Positions 10,103 through 18,348 of a stretch of 62,978 nucleotides of DNA are shown here, piece after piece. The stretch spans positions 1 through 62,978 of the forward strand of contig NVTY02000008.1 in the NCBI GenBank assembly GCA_002401765.2, written 5' to 3'. A program made the translations under genes and the position numbers. Below the pieces are notes generated by a model, which had not been told where the DNA came from, made no database searches, and saw only the letters and a list, made by a program, of their open reading frames with translations. Within the stretch, counting starts at the first letter, position 1. Each line of letters starts with the position of its first letter. Origin of the DNA: Thiotrichaceae bacterium (GTDB taxonomy: Bacteria > Pseudomonadota > Gammaproteobacteria > SZUA-140).

Positions 10103-10969
10103 ATGCATCCATCAGCACACCGCACAACCAATAATACCCACCCACTACGCCAGGCATCATGCTGGCTATCACTAGCCGCCCTACTCTCGGTGCCACTCAT
10201 TGTAAACGCCAGCCCTGATCATCATGGCGCGTCAGACAGCAATCTACAACAAGTGATCAATGACGACCACCGCAGTGCAAAAAATAAAGCACGCGATGAA
10301 TTCCGTAAGCCACTGGAGACCCTGAGCTGGCTAGGCATAAAAGATAATATGACGGTGATTGAAGTCACCCCCGGTGGCGGCTGGTACACCGAGATTCTAG
10401 CCCCCTATCTAAAAGATAACGGCACCTACTACGCCGCCGGTTTTGATGGTCAAGACGGTGCCAATTGGGCCAAACGTGCGGCCAAGCGCTTCAACGACAA
10501 ACTCACCGCAGACCCTGCCAGCTATGGCAAAGTAAATGTCACCGTGCTGGCACCGCCGAGCAAAACCGAAATCGCACCCGCTGGCTCTGCCGATATGGTG
10601 CTGACCTTTCGTAACGTCCATAACTGGATGAAGGCAGGCACCAGTGACGCCGTCTTTGCTGCCATGCACAACGCCCTCAAATCCGGCGGTACCCTCGGTG
10701 TCGTTGAACACCGCGGCAATCCCGATGTGAAACAGGACCCCAAGGCAAAATCAGGTTACGTTAACCAAAGCGACACCATCGCGATGGCAGAAAAGGCCGG
10801 CTTTAAACTGGTCGGAAAATCAGAACTACTGGCCAACCCCAAAGATAGCAAAGACCATAAAAAAGGTGTCTGGACACTGCTGCCATCGCTGCGTCTTGGC
10901 AAAGAAGATCAAGATAAGTACCTTGCGATTGGCGAAAGCGACCGCATGCTACTGAAATTTGTTAAATAA
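10103..10969 (+). CDS. Exported class I SAM-dependent methyltransferase-like protein
   Basis: 288 residues. The first 37 look like a Sec signal (basic start, LSLAALLSVPLIVNA, then SPDHH). The mature part has a methyltransferase core: motif I VIEVTPGGGWYTEILAP (about 87-103), a later ADMVLTFRNVHNW and the motif III-like LKSGGTLGVVEHRG. Relatives with the same layout occur widely in proteobacteria and are described only as methyltransferases. A periplasmic location is odd because S-adenosylmethionine is not known there, so the fold may bind another ligand. The next gene follows after 17 bases, suggesting cotranscription with the ABM protein. Confidence 0.8.
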   Translation: MHPSAHRTTNNTHPLRQASCWLSLAALLSVPLIVNASPDHHGASDSNLQQVINDDHRSAKNKARDEFRKPLETLSWLGIKDNMTVIEVTPGGGWYTEILAPYLKDNGTYYAAGFDGQDGANWAKRAAKRFNDKLTADPASYGKVNVTVLAPPSKTEIAPAGSADMVLTFRNVHNWMKAGTSDAVFAAMHNALKSGGTLGVVEHRGNPDVKQDPKAKSGYVNQSDTIAMAEKAGFKLVGKSELLANPKDSKDHKKGVWTLLPSLRLGKEDQDKYLAIGESDRMLLKFVK

Positions 10970-10986
10970 GCAGGGATAAAACGACT

Positions 10987-11292
10987 ATGTATATTGCTAT
11001 GAATCGTTTCAAAATCGCACCCGGCAGTGAGGGTGATTTCATCGAGATCTGGAAGAACCGCGACACCTTTCTCGATACCGTCGCGGGTTTTAAGGAATTC
11101 AACCTGCTACAAGGGCCAACGACCGAGGAACATACCCTGTTTGCCTCACATTCCATCTGGGAATCAAAAAGTGACTTTGAAAACTGGACCAAATCCGAAG
11201 CATTCAGAAAGGCACATGCCAATGCGGGCGGAGCCAAGAAAAACATCTATCTTGGCCCGCCGCAGTTTGAAGGGTTTGAGTCAGTCGTATAA
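10987..11292 (+). CDS. Antibiotic biosynthesis monooxygenase (ABM)/haem-degrading-like protein
   Basis: A 101-residue single ABM domain of the dimeric ferredoxin-like fold. It starts MYIAMNRFKIAPGSEGDFIEIWKNRD and continues with FNLLQGPTTEEHTLFASHSIWES, FENWTKSEAFRKAHANAGG and a closing hydrophobic tail. The Asn near the start, the Trp and the AxxxHA histidine are at places where IsdG/HmoA-type haem monooxygenases have their catalytic triad, so haem or quinol oxidation is possible, but the assignment between haem-degrading and other ABM proteins is not certain. The TonB-dependent uptake operon 1 kb away makes a haem/iron link attractive but unproven. Confidence 0.75.
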   Translation: MYIAMNRFKIAPGSEGDFIEIWKNRDTFLDTVAGFKEFNLLQGPTTEEHTLFASHSIWESKSDFENWTKSEAFRKAHANAGGAKKNIYLGPPQFEGFESVV

Positions 11293-11331
11293 TGGCAGCT
11301 AAAAATAGTGGGTCTAAGCTGATTTTAGACT

Positions 11332-11502
11332 AGGAGACTGTCGGGCTTAGGTGATCGTGGCGAGGGCTACCCAGAGAGCATAGCAAAGTCCATTTATTTG
11401 ATCATTTGAGGCGAATATTGGGCATATTCAACGAAAAGGATCGGAAAAATGGGTCGCAATGGTTTTTCCGCAGTAGATTCATCCTATGTCCGACAGCCGC
11501 CT
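11332..11502. mobile_element. MITE-like palindromic element, family A, copy 1
   Basis: A segment of about 170 bases bounded by inverted ends GGAGACTGTCGGGCTTAGG (left) and CCTATGTCCGACAGCCGCC (right). An inverted copy with closely similar interior lies at about 34784-34966. There is no coding capacity, and a TA lies on each side. This looks like a non-autonomous transposon. The right end overlaps the stop codon of the CBS gene on the other strand. Confidence 0.75.
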
Positions 11503-11971
11503 AGGCCCACAATTCCAGTATAAAATGGCGCATCACAGAACCCAGCAAATCACTGCGGCTAATGATGCCAACCAACTCTCCGTCATTAACGATTGGCACT
11601 GCGCCGATATGGCGCTCCACAAAGAGCCGCGCAATATAGCGCACATCCGTATCAATCCCCGCAGTGAGTACTGGCGACTGCATCAACGTATTCACCGCCG
11701 CCTCACCGCCGCGTAGCGGAGGCTGCGTTGCATCGATACCGGCAAGGTAACGCAGCAGATCACGGTCCGATACAATGCCGATTAGGCCACCCGCCTCATC
11801 CACCACCGGCAGATGACTAAACTTCCGCAGCTGAAACAGCTGCATCGCCTCATCGACACTCGTCTCAGGCCTTAGCGTCATCACTGGCGATGCCATGATC
11901 TGTCTCGCCAGTAACTTATCAACCGGCACCTGTTCCGCCACCTGGTAAGCGGCACGTGCCGCACCACTCAT
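11501..11971 (-). CDS. Tandem CBS-domain protein
   Basis: 156 residues forming one Bateman module: CBS1 about 20-80 (LLARQIMASPVMTLRPETSVDEAMQ, then FSHLPVVDEAGGLIGIVSDRDLL) and CBS2 about 90-150 (VNTLMQSPVLTAGIDTDVRYIA, then IGAVPIVNDGELVGIISRSDLL). Such modules bind adenine nucleotides and act as energy or redox sensors. There is no fused catalytic domain. Its ATG overlaps the stop of the small gene upstream by four bases, so the pair is coupled. The TAG stop lies exactly at the edge of a MITE-like element, so the original C-terminus may have been longer. Confidence 0.88.
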   Translation of the reverse strand: MSGAARAAYQVAEQVPVDKLLARQIMASPVMTLRPETSVDEAMQLFQLRKFSHLPVVDEAGGLIGIVSDRDLLRYLAGIDATQPPLRGGEAAVNTLMQSPVLTAGIDTDVRYIARLFVERHIGAVPIVNDGELVGIISRSDLLGSVMRHFILELWA

Positions 11972-12135
11972 CAGCTGCTCAGCACATCATCTTCATATTT
12001 ATGCTGAGTGTGATGCGCCTCGTCGATCGCGCGTTTAGGGGCAATTTCACCGGTCTCTTCCACCTCTCGATGGGAAAAGAGCCTTTTCAACGGCACCGGA
12101 TTGCTGATGCCGGGACCTATCAGGATAAACGCCAT
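11971..12135 (-). CDS. Small hypothetical protein coupled to the CBS gene
   Basis: A 54-residue protein starting MAFILIGPGISNPVPLKRLF and ending YEDDVLSS, rich in charged residues in its second half (HREVEETGEIAPKRAIDEAHH). A good ribosome site, GAGGTGG, stands a few bases before the ATG at 12135, and the stop overlaps the CBS start (ATGA), both good signs of a real gene. A longer open frame to 12198 exists without such a site. No domain is recognised. It may be a partner of the CBS sensor. Confidence 0.65.
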   Translation of the reverse strand: MAFILIGPGISNPVPLKRLFSHREVEETGEIAPKRAIDEAHHTQHKYEDDVLSS

Positions 12136-12223
12136 ATTCCACCTCGCTAGCAAGCCGACACTGACTGCGTTGTTAAACTGTAGCCCTTCTACCCCCAACT
12201 GTCGAGGCAGGGCAACTGTCAGT

Positions 12224-12238
12224 GCGACAATTTGTCGC
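12224..12238. promoter_or_regulatory. Perfect palindrome between divergent CBS and TonB-receptor operons
   Basis: GCGACAATTTGTCGC has 7-base arms around one base. It is nested in a wider imperfect inverted repeat (CAGTGCGACA ... GCGCGACACTG). Its place, 86 bases upstream of both starts on the divergent strands, suits an operator controlling one or both operons. The binding protein is unknown; no regulator gene lies next to it. Confidence 0.5.
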
Positions 12239-12310
12239 GCGACACTGTGTCACATTCCCAGCCAACAACACGGTCTCTACTATTACCGTCTCAAAAAGAA
12301 TACAATCAAT

Positions 12311-14395
12311 ATGGGGAAACATCTCTTGGCCACACATCGATTTCATCGTCACCCACTTAACCTGGCACTATTGCTGGCGTTAACGCCAGCTGCCGCCTTT
12401 GCAGCAGAACCCACCACTCTCGGTACCGTCACCATTACCGGCACCAAAGAGGCGCAACCAGTAGCTGAAACGGCGGCCTCAGTGGGCGTGATCAACAGCA
12501 GTGTGATCGATGAACTCAAACCCGGCCACCCGAGTGAAATCATGGGCACCATCCCCGGTGTGCATGTCAATGTCACGGGTGGTGAAGGGCACATGACCGC
12601 CATCCGTCAGCCAATCAGTACCAGCCCAGTTTATCTCTACCTTGAAGATGGCATCCCAACTCGCGCCGCTGGTTTTTTTAATCACAACGCACTCTATGAG
12701 GTCAACCTGCCGCAAGCCGGTGGTATCGAAGTAACCAAAGGCCCCGGCACCGCGCTCTACGGCAGTGACGCAATCGGAGGTGTGATCAACGTGCTGACCC
12801 GCCCAGCGCCATTGAAACCGGAAGCTGAAATAACCGCCGAGGTGGGCGACCACGGCTGGAACCGCATACTTATCACCGGCGGCAATACCAAGGGGGATGA
12901 TGGCATCCGGGCTGACCTCAACATCACCAGTACTGATGGCTGGCGTGATGCAACCGAGTATGACCGCCAATCGGCTACCATCCGCTGGGAGCGCTTCCTG
13001 GCCAGCGGAGCAACGGTCAAGACAGTGATCACTGCCTCGAATATCGAACAGCAAACCGCCGGTACTTCACGCCTATCCGAAGAGGACTACCTCAATAATC
13101 CAACCAAGAATAAAACGCCGATTTCACTGCGCAACGTCGAAGCCATACGCATCTCAAGTGCCTATGAAAAAGAAGGCGACAGCACCCTGCTTAGCATCAC
13201 CCCCTATGCGCGTTACAACAGCATGGAGCTATTACCCAACTGGTCACTCACCTACGACCCACAGCACTACACCACCGAAAGCCATTCACTAGGACTACTC
13301 ACCAAATACCGCATGGACTTTGCACCCAATCGTACCCAGGTGATCATCGGTGTCGATTTTGACCATACCCCCGGCAGTCGAGATGAAAATGCGATCGCCC
13401 CCAGCAGCACCAATGACATCTTTACCTCATATACAGAAGGCGACAAAACCTATCAATATGATGTCGATGTCAGCAGCATCGCCCCTTACGTCCATGTTGA
13501 AACGTCACCCACTGAAAGACTGCGTATCGATGCCGGACTGCGTTTCGACTATATGGCCTACGACTACACCAACCAGCTTGGTGTCGAGACCACCGGGTCA
13601 CACCGACGCCCTGGCAGTACCACTGTTGAGTTCGATCACCTCAGCCCGAAACTGGGTGCCACCTACGCCTTTAGTGACTCCCTTAACGGTTATGCCCACT
13701 ACCGCAACACCTTCCGCGCACCGAGTCAAAACCAGCTCTTTCGTCAAGGTCGCGCCGTCAACACCGTTGACCTAAAACCCGTTGAAGCCAATAACTTTGA
13801 AATTGGCCTGCGTGGTAATACAGGCAGACACAGCTACGAGGTATCGGTCTATCACATGACCAAAGAAGACGACATCCTCTCTTTCCGCGACACCATAACC
13901 GGTGATCGTGAAACCCAAAATGCAGGCGAAACACTGCATCAAGGAATTGAGATCGGCTTTGGCAGCGCACTCACCGACACCCTCAAACTCAGCATCAGCC
14001 ACAGCTACGCCGAGCACACCTATGAACAGTGGAGCCCTAGAACAGGAATTGATTACAGTGGCAACGAAATGGCATCAGCGCCACGCAATATCAGCGACAT
14101 ACGCCTTAACTGGCATGCCAAGGCACTCAATGGTGGGCGCATCGAACTCAACTGGGAACACCTCGGCAGCTACTGGCTTGATAATGAAAACAGCCATCAA
14201 TATAAAGGCCATGAGCTGTATCACCTACGTGCCAACTACTTCCTCAACAAACAACTGGAACTGTTTGGCCGCATCCATAACCTCAGCGATGAACGCTATG
14301 CCACCGGTGCATCCTTTAGCCAGTTTAATGGCGAAGAGTTCGCACCCGGCCTGCCACGCACCCTCTACGCGGGAGTCTCCTATAAATGGCAATAA
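12311..14395 (+). CDS. TonB-dependent outer-membrane receptor
   Basis: 694 residues. Signal peptide LNLALLLALTPAAAFAAE, then a TonB-box-like GTVTITGTKEAQPVAETA, a plug domain (about 40-155, with GVHVNVTGGEG, ALYGSDAIGGVINVLTRP) and a 22-strand type barrel ending GRIHNLSDERYATGASFSQ ... GVSYKWQ with the usual aromatic-rich end. The frame is open 70 codons further upstream but only the ATG at 12311 precedes a signal peptide; its ribosome site is poor. The substrate cannot be read from sequence. It heads an operon with a propeller-thioredoxin protein and its own tonB-exbB-exbD, overlapping the next gene by 10 bases. Confidence 0.93.
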   Translation: MGKHLLATHRFHRHPLNLALLLALTPAAAFAAEPTTLGTVTITGTKEAQPVAETAASVGVINSSVIDELKPGHPSEIMGTIPGVHVNVTGGEGHMTAIRQPISTSPVYLYLEDGIPTRAAGFFNHNALYEVNLPQAGGIEVTKGPGTALYGSDAIGGVINVLTRPAPLKPEAEITAEVGDHGWNRILITGGNTKGDDGIRADLNITSTDGWRDATEYDRQSATIRWERFLASGATVKTVITASNIEQQTAGTSRLSEEDYLNNPTKNKTPISLRNVEAIRISSAYEKEGDSTLLSITPYARYNSMELLPNWSLTYDPQHYTTESHSLGLLTKYRMDFAPNRTQVIIGVDFDHTPGSRDENAIAPSSTNDIFTSYTEGDKTYQYDVDVSSIAPYVHVETSPTERLRIDAGLRFDYMAYDYTNQLGVETTGSHRRPGSTTVEFDHLSPKLGATYAFSDSLNGYAHYRNTFRAPSQNQLFRQGRAVNTVDLKPVEANNFEIGLRGNTGRHSYEVSVYHMTKEDDILSFRDTITGDRETQNAGETLHQGIEIGFGSALTDTLKLSISHSYAEHTYEQWSPRTGIDYSGNEMASAPRNISDIRLNWHAKALNGGRIELNWEHLGSYWLDNENSHQYKGHELYHLRANYFLNKQLELFGRIHNLSDERYATGASFSQFNGEEFAPGLPRTLYAGVSYKWQ

Positions 14396-16098
14396 AGCAC
14401 ATCCGATTATGGAAACGTTGTGTAGTTACCCTGGGGGCTCTGGCCCTTGGGCTGGCTTCATTTTCGGGCATTGCAAATGCCTCCATGAAACATAAAGAGC
14501 ATGCTGCACTGGTGCACCAAATATCTAATAGCGCACCGCCATCGATTCAAACAGGTGCTGTACCAACGTCCATTTTTGATAGCAATGGCAGGTTATGGGC
14601 CGTATGGGCCTTTGGGCCACATCTTTACGTCAACCACTCGGATGACAAAGGCATCACCTTTAGCGCCCCTATCAAAGTAAACCCCGACGAAGAGAAGATC
14701 GCCACCAATCCTGAAGCACGCCCACATATTGTCATCGGTAGTAACGGCAATATCTATGTGAGCTACGCAATAAAATTAAAAAAGCGTTTTAGTGGGCACG
14801 TGAAATTTAGCCGCTCGACCGACGGCGGAAAAAGTTTCTCCACTCCGATCATTGTCAACGATAACCGCGATATGATCGGCCATAGCTTCCCGGTACTCGG
14901 TATCAATAAACAAGATCAAATCTACATCGCATGGCTTGACTCACGTGATCGTGTCGCCGCAAAAAAGGCAGGCGATGATTACAATGGCTCTGCACTCTAC
15001 TACGCCATCTCGGATGATCATGGCGTCAGTTTCCAGCCTAACGCCAAGATTGCAGACACCACCTGCCAATGCTGTCGCCTCGGCATGGCAATGGGCAATA
15101 ACGACCTGCCGGTCATCACCTGGCGTCATATCTATGGTGACAACATTCGCGATCAGGCGGTCATCAGTTTTATCGATACCAACAGTTTCACCAAACCACA
15201 ACGCATCAGTGAAGACCAATGGCATATCGATGCCTGCCCTCATCACGGTTCTACATTGGCAATTGATGATAACGACAGCTACCACACTGCATGGTTCACC
15301 AATGGTGATGCACGCCAGGGGCTCTTCTATGCTAGCACTAACAACCAGGACCAACAGTTCACCACCCCACTACCCTTTGGTGACCGAGATCTACAACCCA
15401 AACACCCATCGCTGCTATCGATTGATAACACCCTCTATCTCGCATGGAAAGAGTTTGATGGCGAGCAGAGTTTTATTCGCCTAATGCAATCAAATAACAA
15501 CGGAAAACAATGGCAAACGGTGCAAACCATCGCCTCATTCAGTGGCAGCGCCGACCATCCATTTTTAATCAACAACAGTGGAATACCCTATCTATCATGG
15601 CACTCCAGCACCAAAGGATTTCGCTTGGTTCCATTACCCACACAAACTGCAACCATTGATGTGACGCCTCGTGACTTTGTCAGCGGCTCAATGGCGCAGA
15701 TCATCGCACAACAACAGGGGGCCTATATCGTCAATTTCTGGTCGATCGATTGTCCGCCTTGCTATAAAGAAATGAAACTCTGGCGTGAACTAAAAAAACA
15801 GTATCCATCGATGAAGGTGATATTGGTCTCTACCGATGCACCCGAGTATAGAGATGAGGTGATGCAGACAACGACTGATCTTGGTGTTGCCCATTTTGAA
15901 TCATGGCAGTTTGCTGACAACGCAGAACAACTGCGGTTTGAGATCGACAGGCGCTGGTATGGCGAACTGCCGCGCACCTATTTTCGTGACCGTAACGGCA
16001 GCGTTGATGCAATCAGCGGAGTGGTTAAACGTGAAATAGTTGAACAGTGGTTACAACAAAACACCACCGTCGAACCCCTCGCAACAGCCAAACATTAA
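14386..16098 (+). CDS. Exported sialidase-like beta-propeller fused to TlpA-type thioredoxin domain
   Basis: 570 residues. Signal peptide region LGALALGLASFSGIANA, then a six-blade-type propeller (about 45-420) with repeated Asp-box-like turns (SDDKGITFSAP, STDGGKSFSTP, SDDHGVSFQP, SNNNGKQWQ). A CQCCRLGMAMG motif near residue 228 puts three cysteines close together. From about 430 a thioredoxin-like domain follows with the CPPC active site (NFWSIDCPPCYKEMK) and the cis-Pro region GELPRTYF. True sialidase residues were not identified, so glycan cleavage is not claimed. Lying between receptor and tonB, it may bind or reduce a periplasmic ligand or metal for uptake. The ATG overlaps the receptor stop. 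Confidence 0.8.
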   Translation: MAIKHIRLWKRCVVTLGALALGLASFSGIANASMKHKEHAALVHQISNSAPPSIQTGAVPTSIFDSNGRLWAVWAFGPHLYVNHSDDKGITFSAPIKVNPDEEKIATNPEARPHIVIGSNGNIYVSYAIKLKKRFSGHVKFSRSTDGGKSFSTPIIVNDNRDMIGHSFPVLGINKQDQIYIAWLDSRDRVAAKKAGDDYNGSALYYAISDDHGVSFQPNAKIADTTCQCCRLGMAMGNNDLPVITWRHIYGDNIRDQAVISFIDTNSFTKPQRISEDQWHIDACPHHGSTLAIDDNDSYHTAWFTNGDARQGLFYASTNNQDQQFTTPLPFGDRDLQPKHPSLLSIDNTLYLAWKEFDGEQSFIRLMQSNNNGKQWQTVQTIASFSGSADHPFLINNSGIPYLSWHSSTKGFRLVPLPTQTATIDVTPRDFVSGSMAQIIAQQQGAYIVNFWSIDCPPCYKEMKLWRELKKQYPSMKVILVSTDAPEYRDEVMQTTTDLGVAHFESWQFADNAEQLRFEIDRRWYGELPRTYFRDRNGSVDAISGVVKREIVEQWLQQNTTVEPLATAKH

Positions 16099-16101
16099 CC
16101 C

Positions 16102-16863
16102 ATGACCTTTAAACGTGAAACCGTCATCGCACTCTCTATTGCAGGCTCATTGCACATTGGGGTTGTCGTGGCACTCACGTTATCAACACCACCTGAACCA
16201 GCCACGATGGCGTTAGACCATGGCTTTGAGATGGTCGAACTCGCTCCTTTAGAAAAACGAAGCAACCCGTCTACACCGCTTATAAACAAGATTAAAACAA
16301 CCGAGGTAGATGAGCCGTCAACAACAGAACCAGTCGTCGTTGCCGAGGTAGAGGTAGAACCAGCACCAGCACCGGAAGCGGTAATACCTGAGGTGGCTAA
16401 GTTAGCCGAACAACCACAACCTGAAGTAGCGGCCGTGGCCATGCAGGAGCCTGAAGCCGAACCACTTGAAGCACAACCAGAAACGCCGCCAGTCACCCAC
16501 CCTGCTCGCAAGGTGCTCACCGCAGAGCAAGCAAGGGCACTGCCATTGATGCTGGCGTCAATTGATGATATCTACATCCCGCCCGTCAGCCATAGCCGTT
16601 ATCTTCATAACCCCAAAGCACGCTATCCGCGTATCGCGGAAAAACGCGGCATGGAGGGATTGGTCATGATCAACGTGCATGTTGGCCGCGATGGCCGACC
16701 CATTGAAGCGCTCATCCATACCTCTTCCGGCTATGGTGTACTCGACCGTGCCGCACTAAAAGCAGTACGCAGCTGGCGCTTTGAAGCGGCACGCCGTGGT
16801 AACACCCGCGTAGAAGGCCAAGTTCTGGTACCGATTAATTTTGAACTTACCGAGAAAGGTTAA
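16102..16863 (+). CDS. tonB: TonB energy transducer
   Basis: 253 residues. One N-terminal transmembrane anchor (TVIALSIAGSLHIGVVVALT, with the His kept in TonB anchors), then a long periplasmic spacer rich in Pro, Glu and Ala (about 60-150) and a C-terminal TonB domain (KARYPRIAEKRGMEGLVMINV, VLDRAALKAVRSWRFEAAR, VPINFEL). It passes proton-motive force from ExbB/ExbD to outer-membrane receptors. The gene begins 3 bases after the previous stop and 6 bases before exbB, so it belongs to the receptor operon and is probably dedicated to that receptor. Confidence 0.95.
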   Translation: MTFKRETVIALSIAGSLHIGVVVALTLSTPPEPATMALDHGFEMVELAPLEKRSNPSTPLINKIKTTEVDEPSTTEPVVVAEVEVEPAPAPEAVIPEVAKLAEQPQPEVAAVAMQEPEAEPLEAQPETPPVTHPARKVLTAEQARALPLMLASIDDIYIPPVSHSRYLHNPKARYPRIAEKRGMEGLVMINVHVGRDGRPIEALIHTSSGYGVLDRAALKAVRSWRFEAARRGNTRVEGQVLVPINFELTEKG

Positions 16864-16869
16864 ACTTAA

Positions 16870-17517
16870 ATGACAGTAGAAAACACCTTGTGGCTTGCCT
16901 GGTGGCATGAAGCCGACCTCGTTATTCAGTCCGTCTTTATTCTACTCATTAGTATGTCACTGCTAAGCTGGAGTCTGATGAGCTATAAGACACAACAACT
17001 GCACCGTATTATCAAAGAAGAGCACCGGGCATCCGAGCACCTTGATACACATGCACCGCTGGCCACCACACAAGAAAAGTTGATTGCATCACAACCGAGT
17101 CACGCGTTGTTGAACGAAGCCCTCAAACAACCTGATCATTACGAGCGCGAGGCGATCTCCAGCCAGCTGAGTCAGCGCCTGCAGCAAGAGCATCTGCAAC
17201 TCGAAAATGGCCTCACCCTGCTAGCAACCATCGGCAACGCTGCCCCGTTCATTGGCCTGTTTGGTACCGTATGGGGCATTATGCACGCACTGCATGCCCT
17301 TAGCGGTAGTGAAACGGCTATCGCACTCGATGCCATTGCGGGGCCAGTCTCAGAAGCACTGGCAGCAACAGCAGCCGGAATTTTCACCGCCGTGCCTGCC
17401 GTGATCGCCTATAACCTACTGCTACGCCGTATACGTTTTGCAAGTGGGATAATGGAAGGCAACGCGATTCGAATTTTGAACCAGCGCTGCGCAGCAGGAA
17501 CAGACAATGCTCAGTAG
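16870..17517 (+). CDS. exbB: ExbB/TolQ/MotA-family proton channel
   Basis: 215 residues with three membrane segments: about 17-37 (VIQSVFILLISMSLLSWSLM), about 112-140 (TLLATIGNAAPFIGLFGTVWGI) and about 160-185 (AATAAGIFTAVPAVIAYNLL). The signatures GLFGTVWGIMHAL and the second Thr/Pro-rich helix are typical of ExbB rather than flagellar MotA. Forms the pentameric channel of the TonB complex. It overlaps exbD by 11 bases. Confidence 0.95.
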   Translation: MTVENTLWLAWWHEADLVIQSVFILLISMSLLSWSLMSYKTQQLHRIIKEEHRASEHLDTHAPLATTQEKLIASQPSHALLNEALKQPDHYEREAISSQLSQRLQQEHLQLENGLTLLATIGNAAPFIGLFGTVWGIMHALHALSGSETAIALDAIAGPVSEALAATAAGIFTAVPAVIAYNLLLRRIRFASGIMEGNAIRILNQRCAAGTDNAQ

Positions 17518-17917
17518 CCTTTCAAGCAAGTCAGGCCATAGCGAACCGATTTCAGAGATCAACGTCACGCCACTGGTCGATGTGATGCTAGTCCTGCTGG
17601 TGATCTTTATCCTCACCGCACCATTGCTGGCGCAAGCGATATCGGTCAACCTACCGCAGACGGTAAAGGTACCCAGCGCCAATCCAGCCGCCACCTATTT
17701 AACCCTGTATGCCGATGGGCGTTACGAGCTGGATCAAATCGCAGTCGATGCCACCGGCCTCGCCATAACACTTAGTGATAAGCTAATCACCGAACCAAAT
17801 CTGGTACTACGGCTAGAGTCCGATGCCAGCGTCCCCTATGAAGATGTCGCACAGCTCCTCGCGATTGCAAAACAGGTGGGGATTAAACGGTTATCAATGG
17901 CCACTGAGGCGCGCTAA
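17507..17917 (+). CDS. exbD: ExbD/TolR-family protein
   Basis: 136 residues. It starts near the membrane with EINVTPLVDVMLVLLVIFIL, which contains the conserved Asp needed for proton movement in ExbD, and continues as a periplasmic domain. Last gene of the receptor-propeller-tonB-exbB-exbD operon; translation overlaps exbB. No obvious terminator hairpin follows. Confidence 0.95.
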   Translation: MLSSLSSKSGHSEPISEINVTPLVDVMLVLLVIFILTAPLLAQAISVNLPQTVKVPSANPAATYLTLYADGRYELDQIAVDATGLAITLSDKLITEPNLVLRLESDASVPYEDVAQLLAIAKQVGIKRLSMATEAR

Positions 17918-18004
17918 CATTCGACAAAGGTGGCTTCTCGATTATGTTTCTATAGCCTAGCGATGGGCAAGAGAATACGCTCCTCTTTTCAAGTAAAAGC
18001 CTAC

Positions 18005-18031
18005 TGAGACCTTTGCACAAGACAGTTTTTT
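18005..18031. repeat. Solitary end of MITE family B
   Basis: TGAGACCTTTGCACAAGACAG resembles the terminal inverted repeat of the complete element at 38435-38573 (GAGACCTTTGCACGAG). No partner end was found nearby, so this is a remnant of an insertion. Confidence 0.6.
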
Positions 18032-18075
18032 AGGTAACAGCCATCAATGCATTCAGGGGCCGCATAAGCCAGACT

Positions 18076-18348
18076 TTAAAAGTCCTTCTCTACCAGAATA
18101 ACCGCCGAGCTCCTTGGGCTTCGAGAGTACATTTTCTCTGCCACTTCATGAATCTGGTTGATGCCATTATCAAATGCACCCAGCAATCCTCTTTCAGTGC
18201 CATTCATATCAGGAGACAGGCGCTTGAGCGCATCGGCTTCGATAAAGAATGAAACTTCCATGGCACTATCATAACCCCAGAAACAGATACGATCTTTACT
18301 CTCATCAAAACTACGACTTGGATTTGGAAAATGTAACTTCATTAGCAT
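18076..18348 (-). CDS. DUF1488-like small protein
   Basis: A 90-residue protein that begins MKLHFPNPSRSFDESKDRICFWGYDSAMEV and ends YSRSPRSSAVILVEKDF. The FP-RSxD, FWGYDSAxEVxFFIxADAL and final xDF pattern is that of DUF1488, a small cytoplasmic family of unknown function common in gammaproteobacteria. Translation could start at the first or third codon (MLM). It is isolated, convergent with exbD, with a MITE end beyond its stop. Confidence 0.75.
   Translation of the reverse strand: MLMKLHFPNPSRSFDESKDRICFWGYDSAMEVSFFIEADALKRLSPDMNGTERGLLGAFDNGINQIHEVAEKMYSRSPRSSAVILVEKDF

Noticed and set aside
12136-12310. Cobalamin riboswitch ahead of the TonB receptor
   Set aside because: No GCCACTG box or conserved core was seen in this short gap.
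12479-13054. Long antisense frame in the TonB receptor
   Set aside because: Shadow of the receptor codons; no start signal and no similarity.
14386-16098. Functional sialidase
   Set aside because: Asp-box-like turns alone occur in many propellers; the arginine triad and catalytic residues were not identified.
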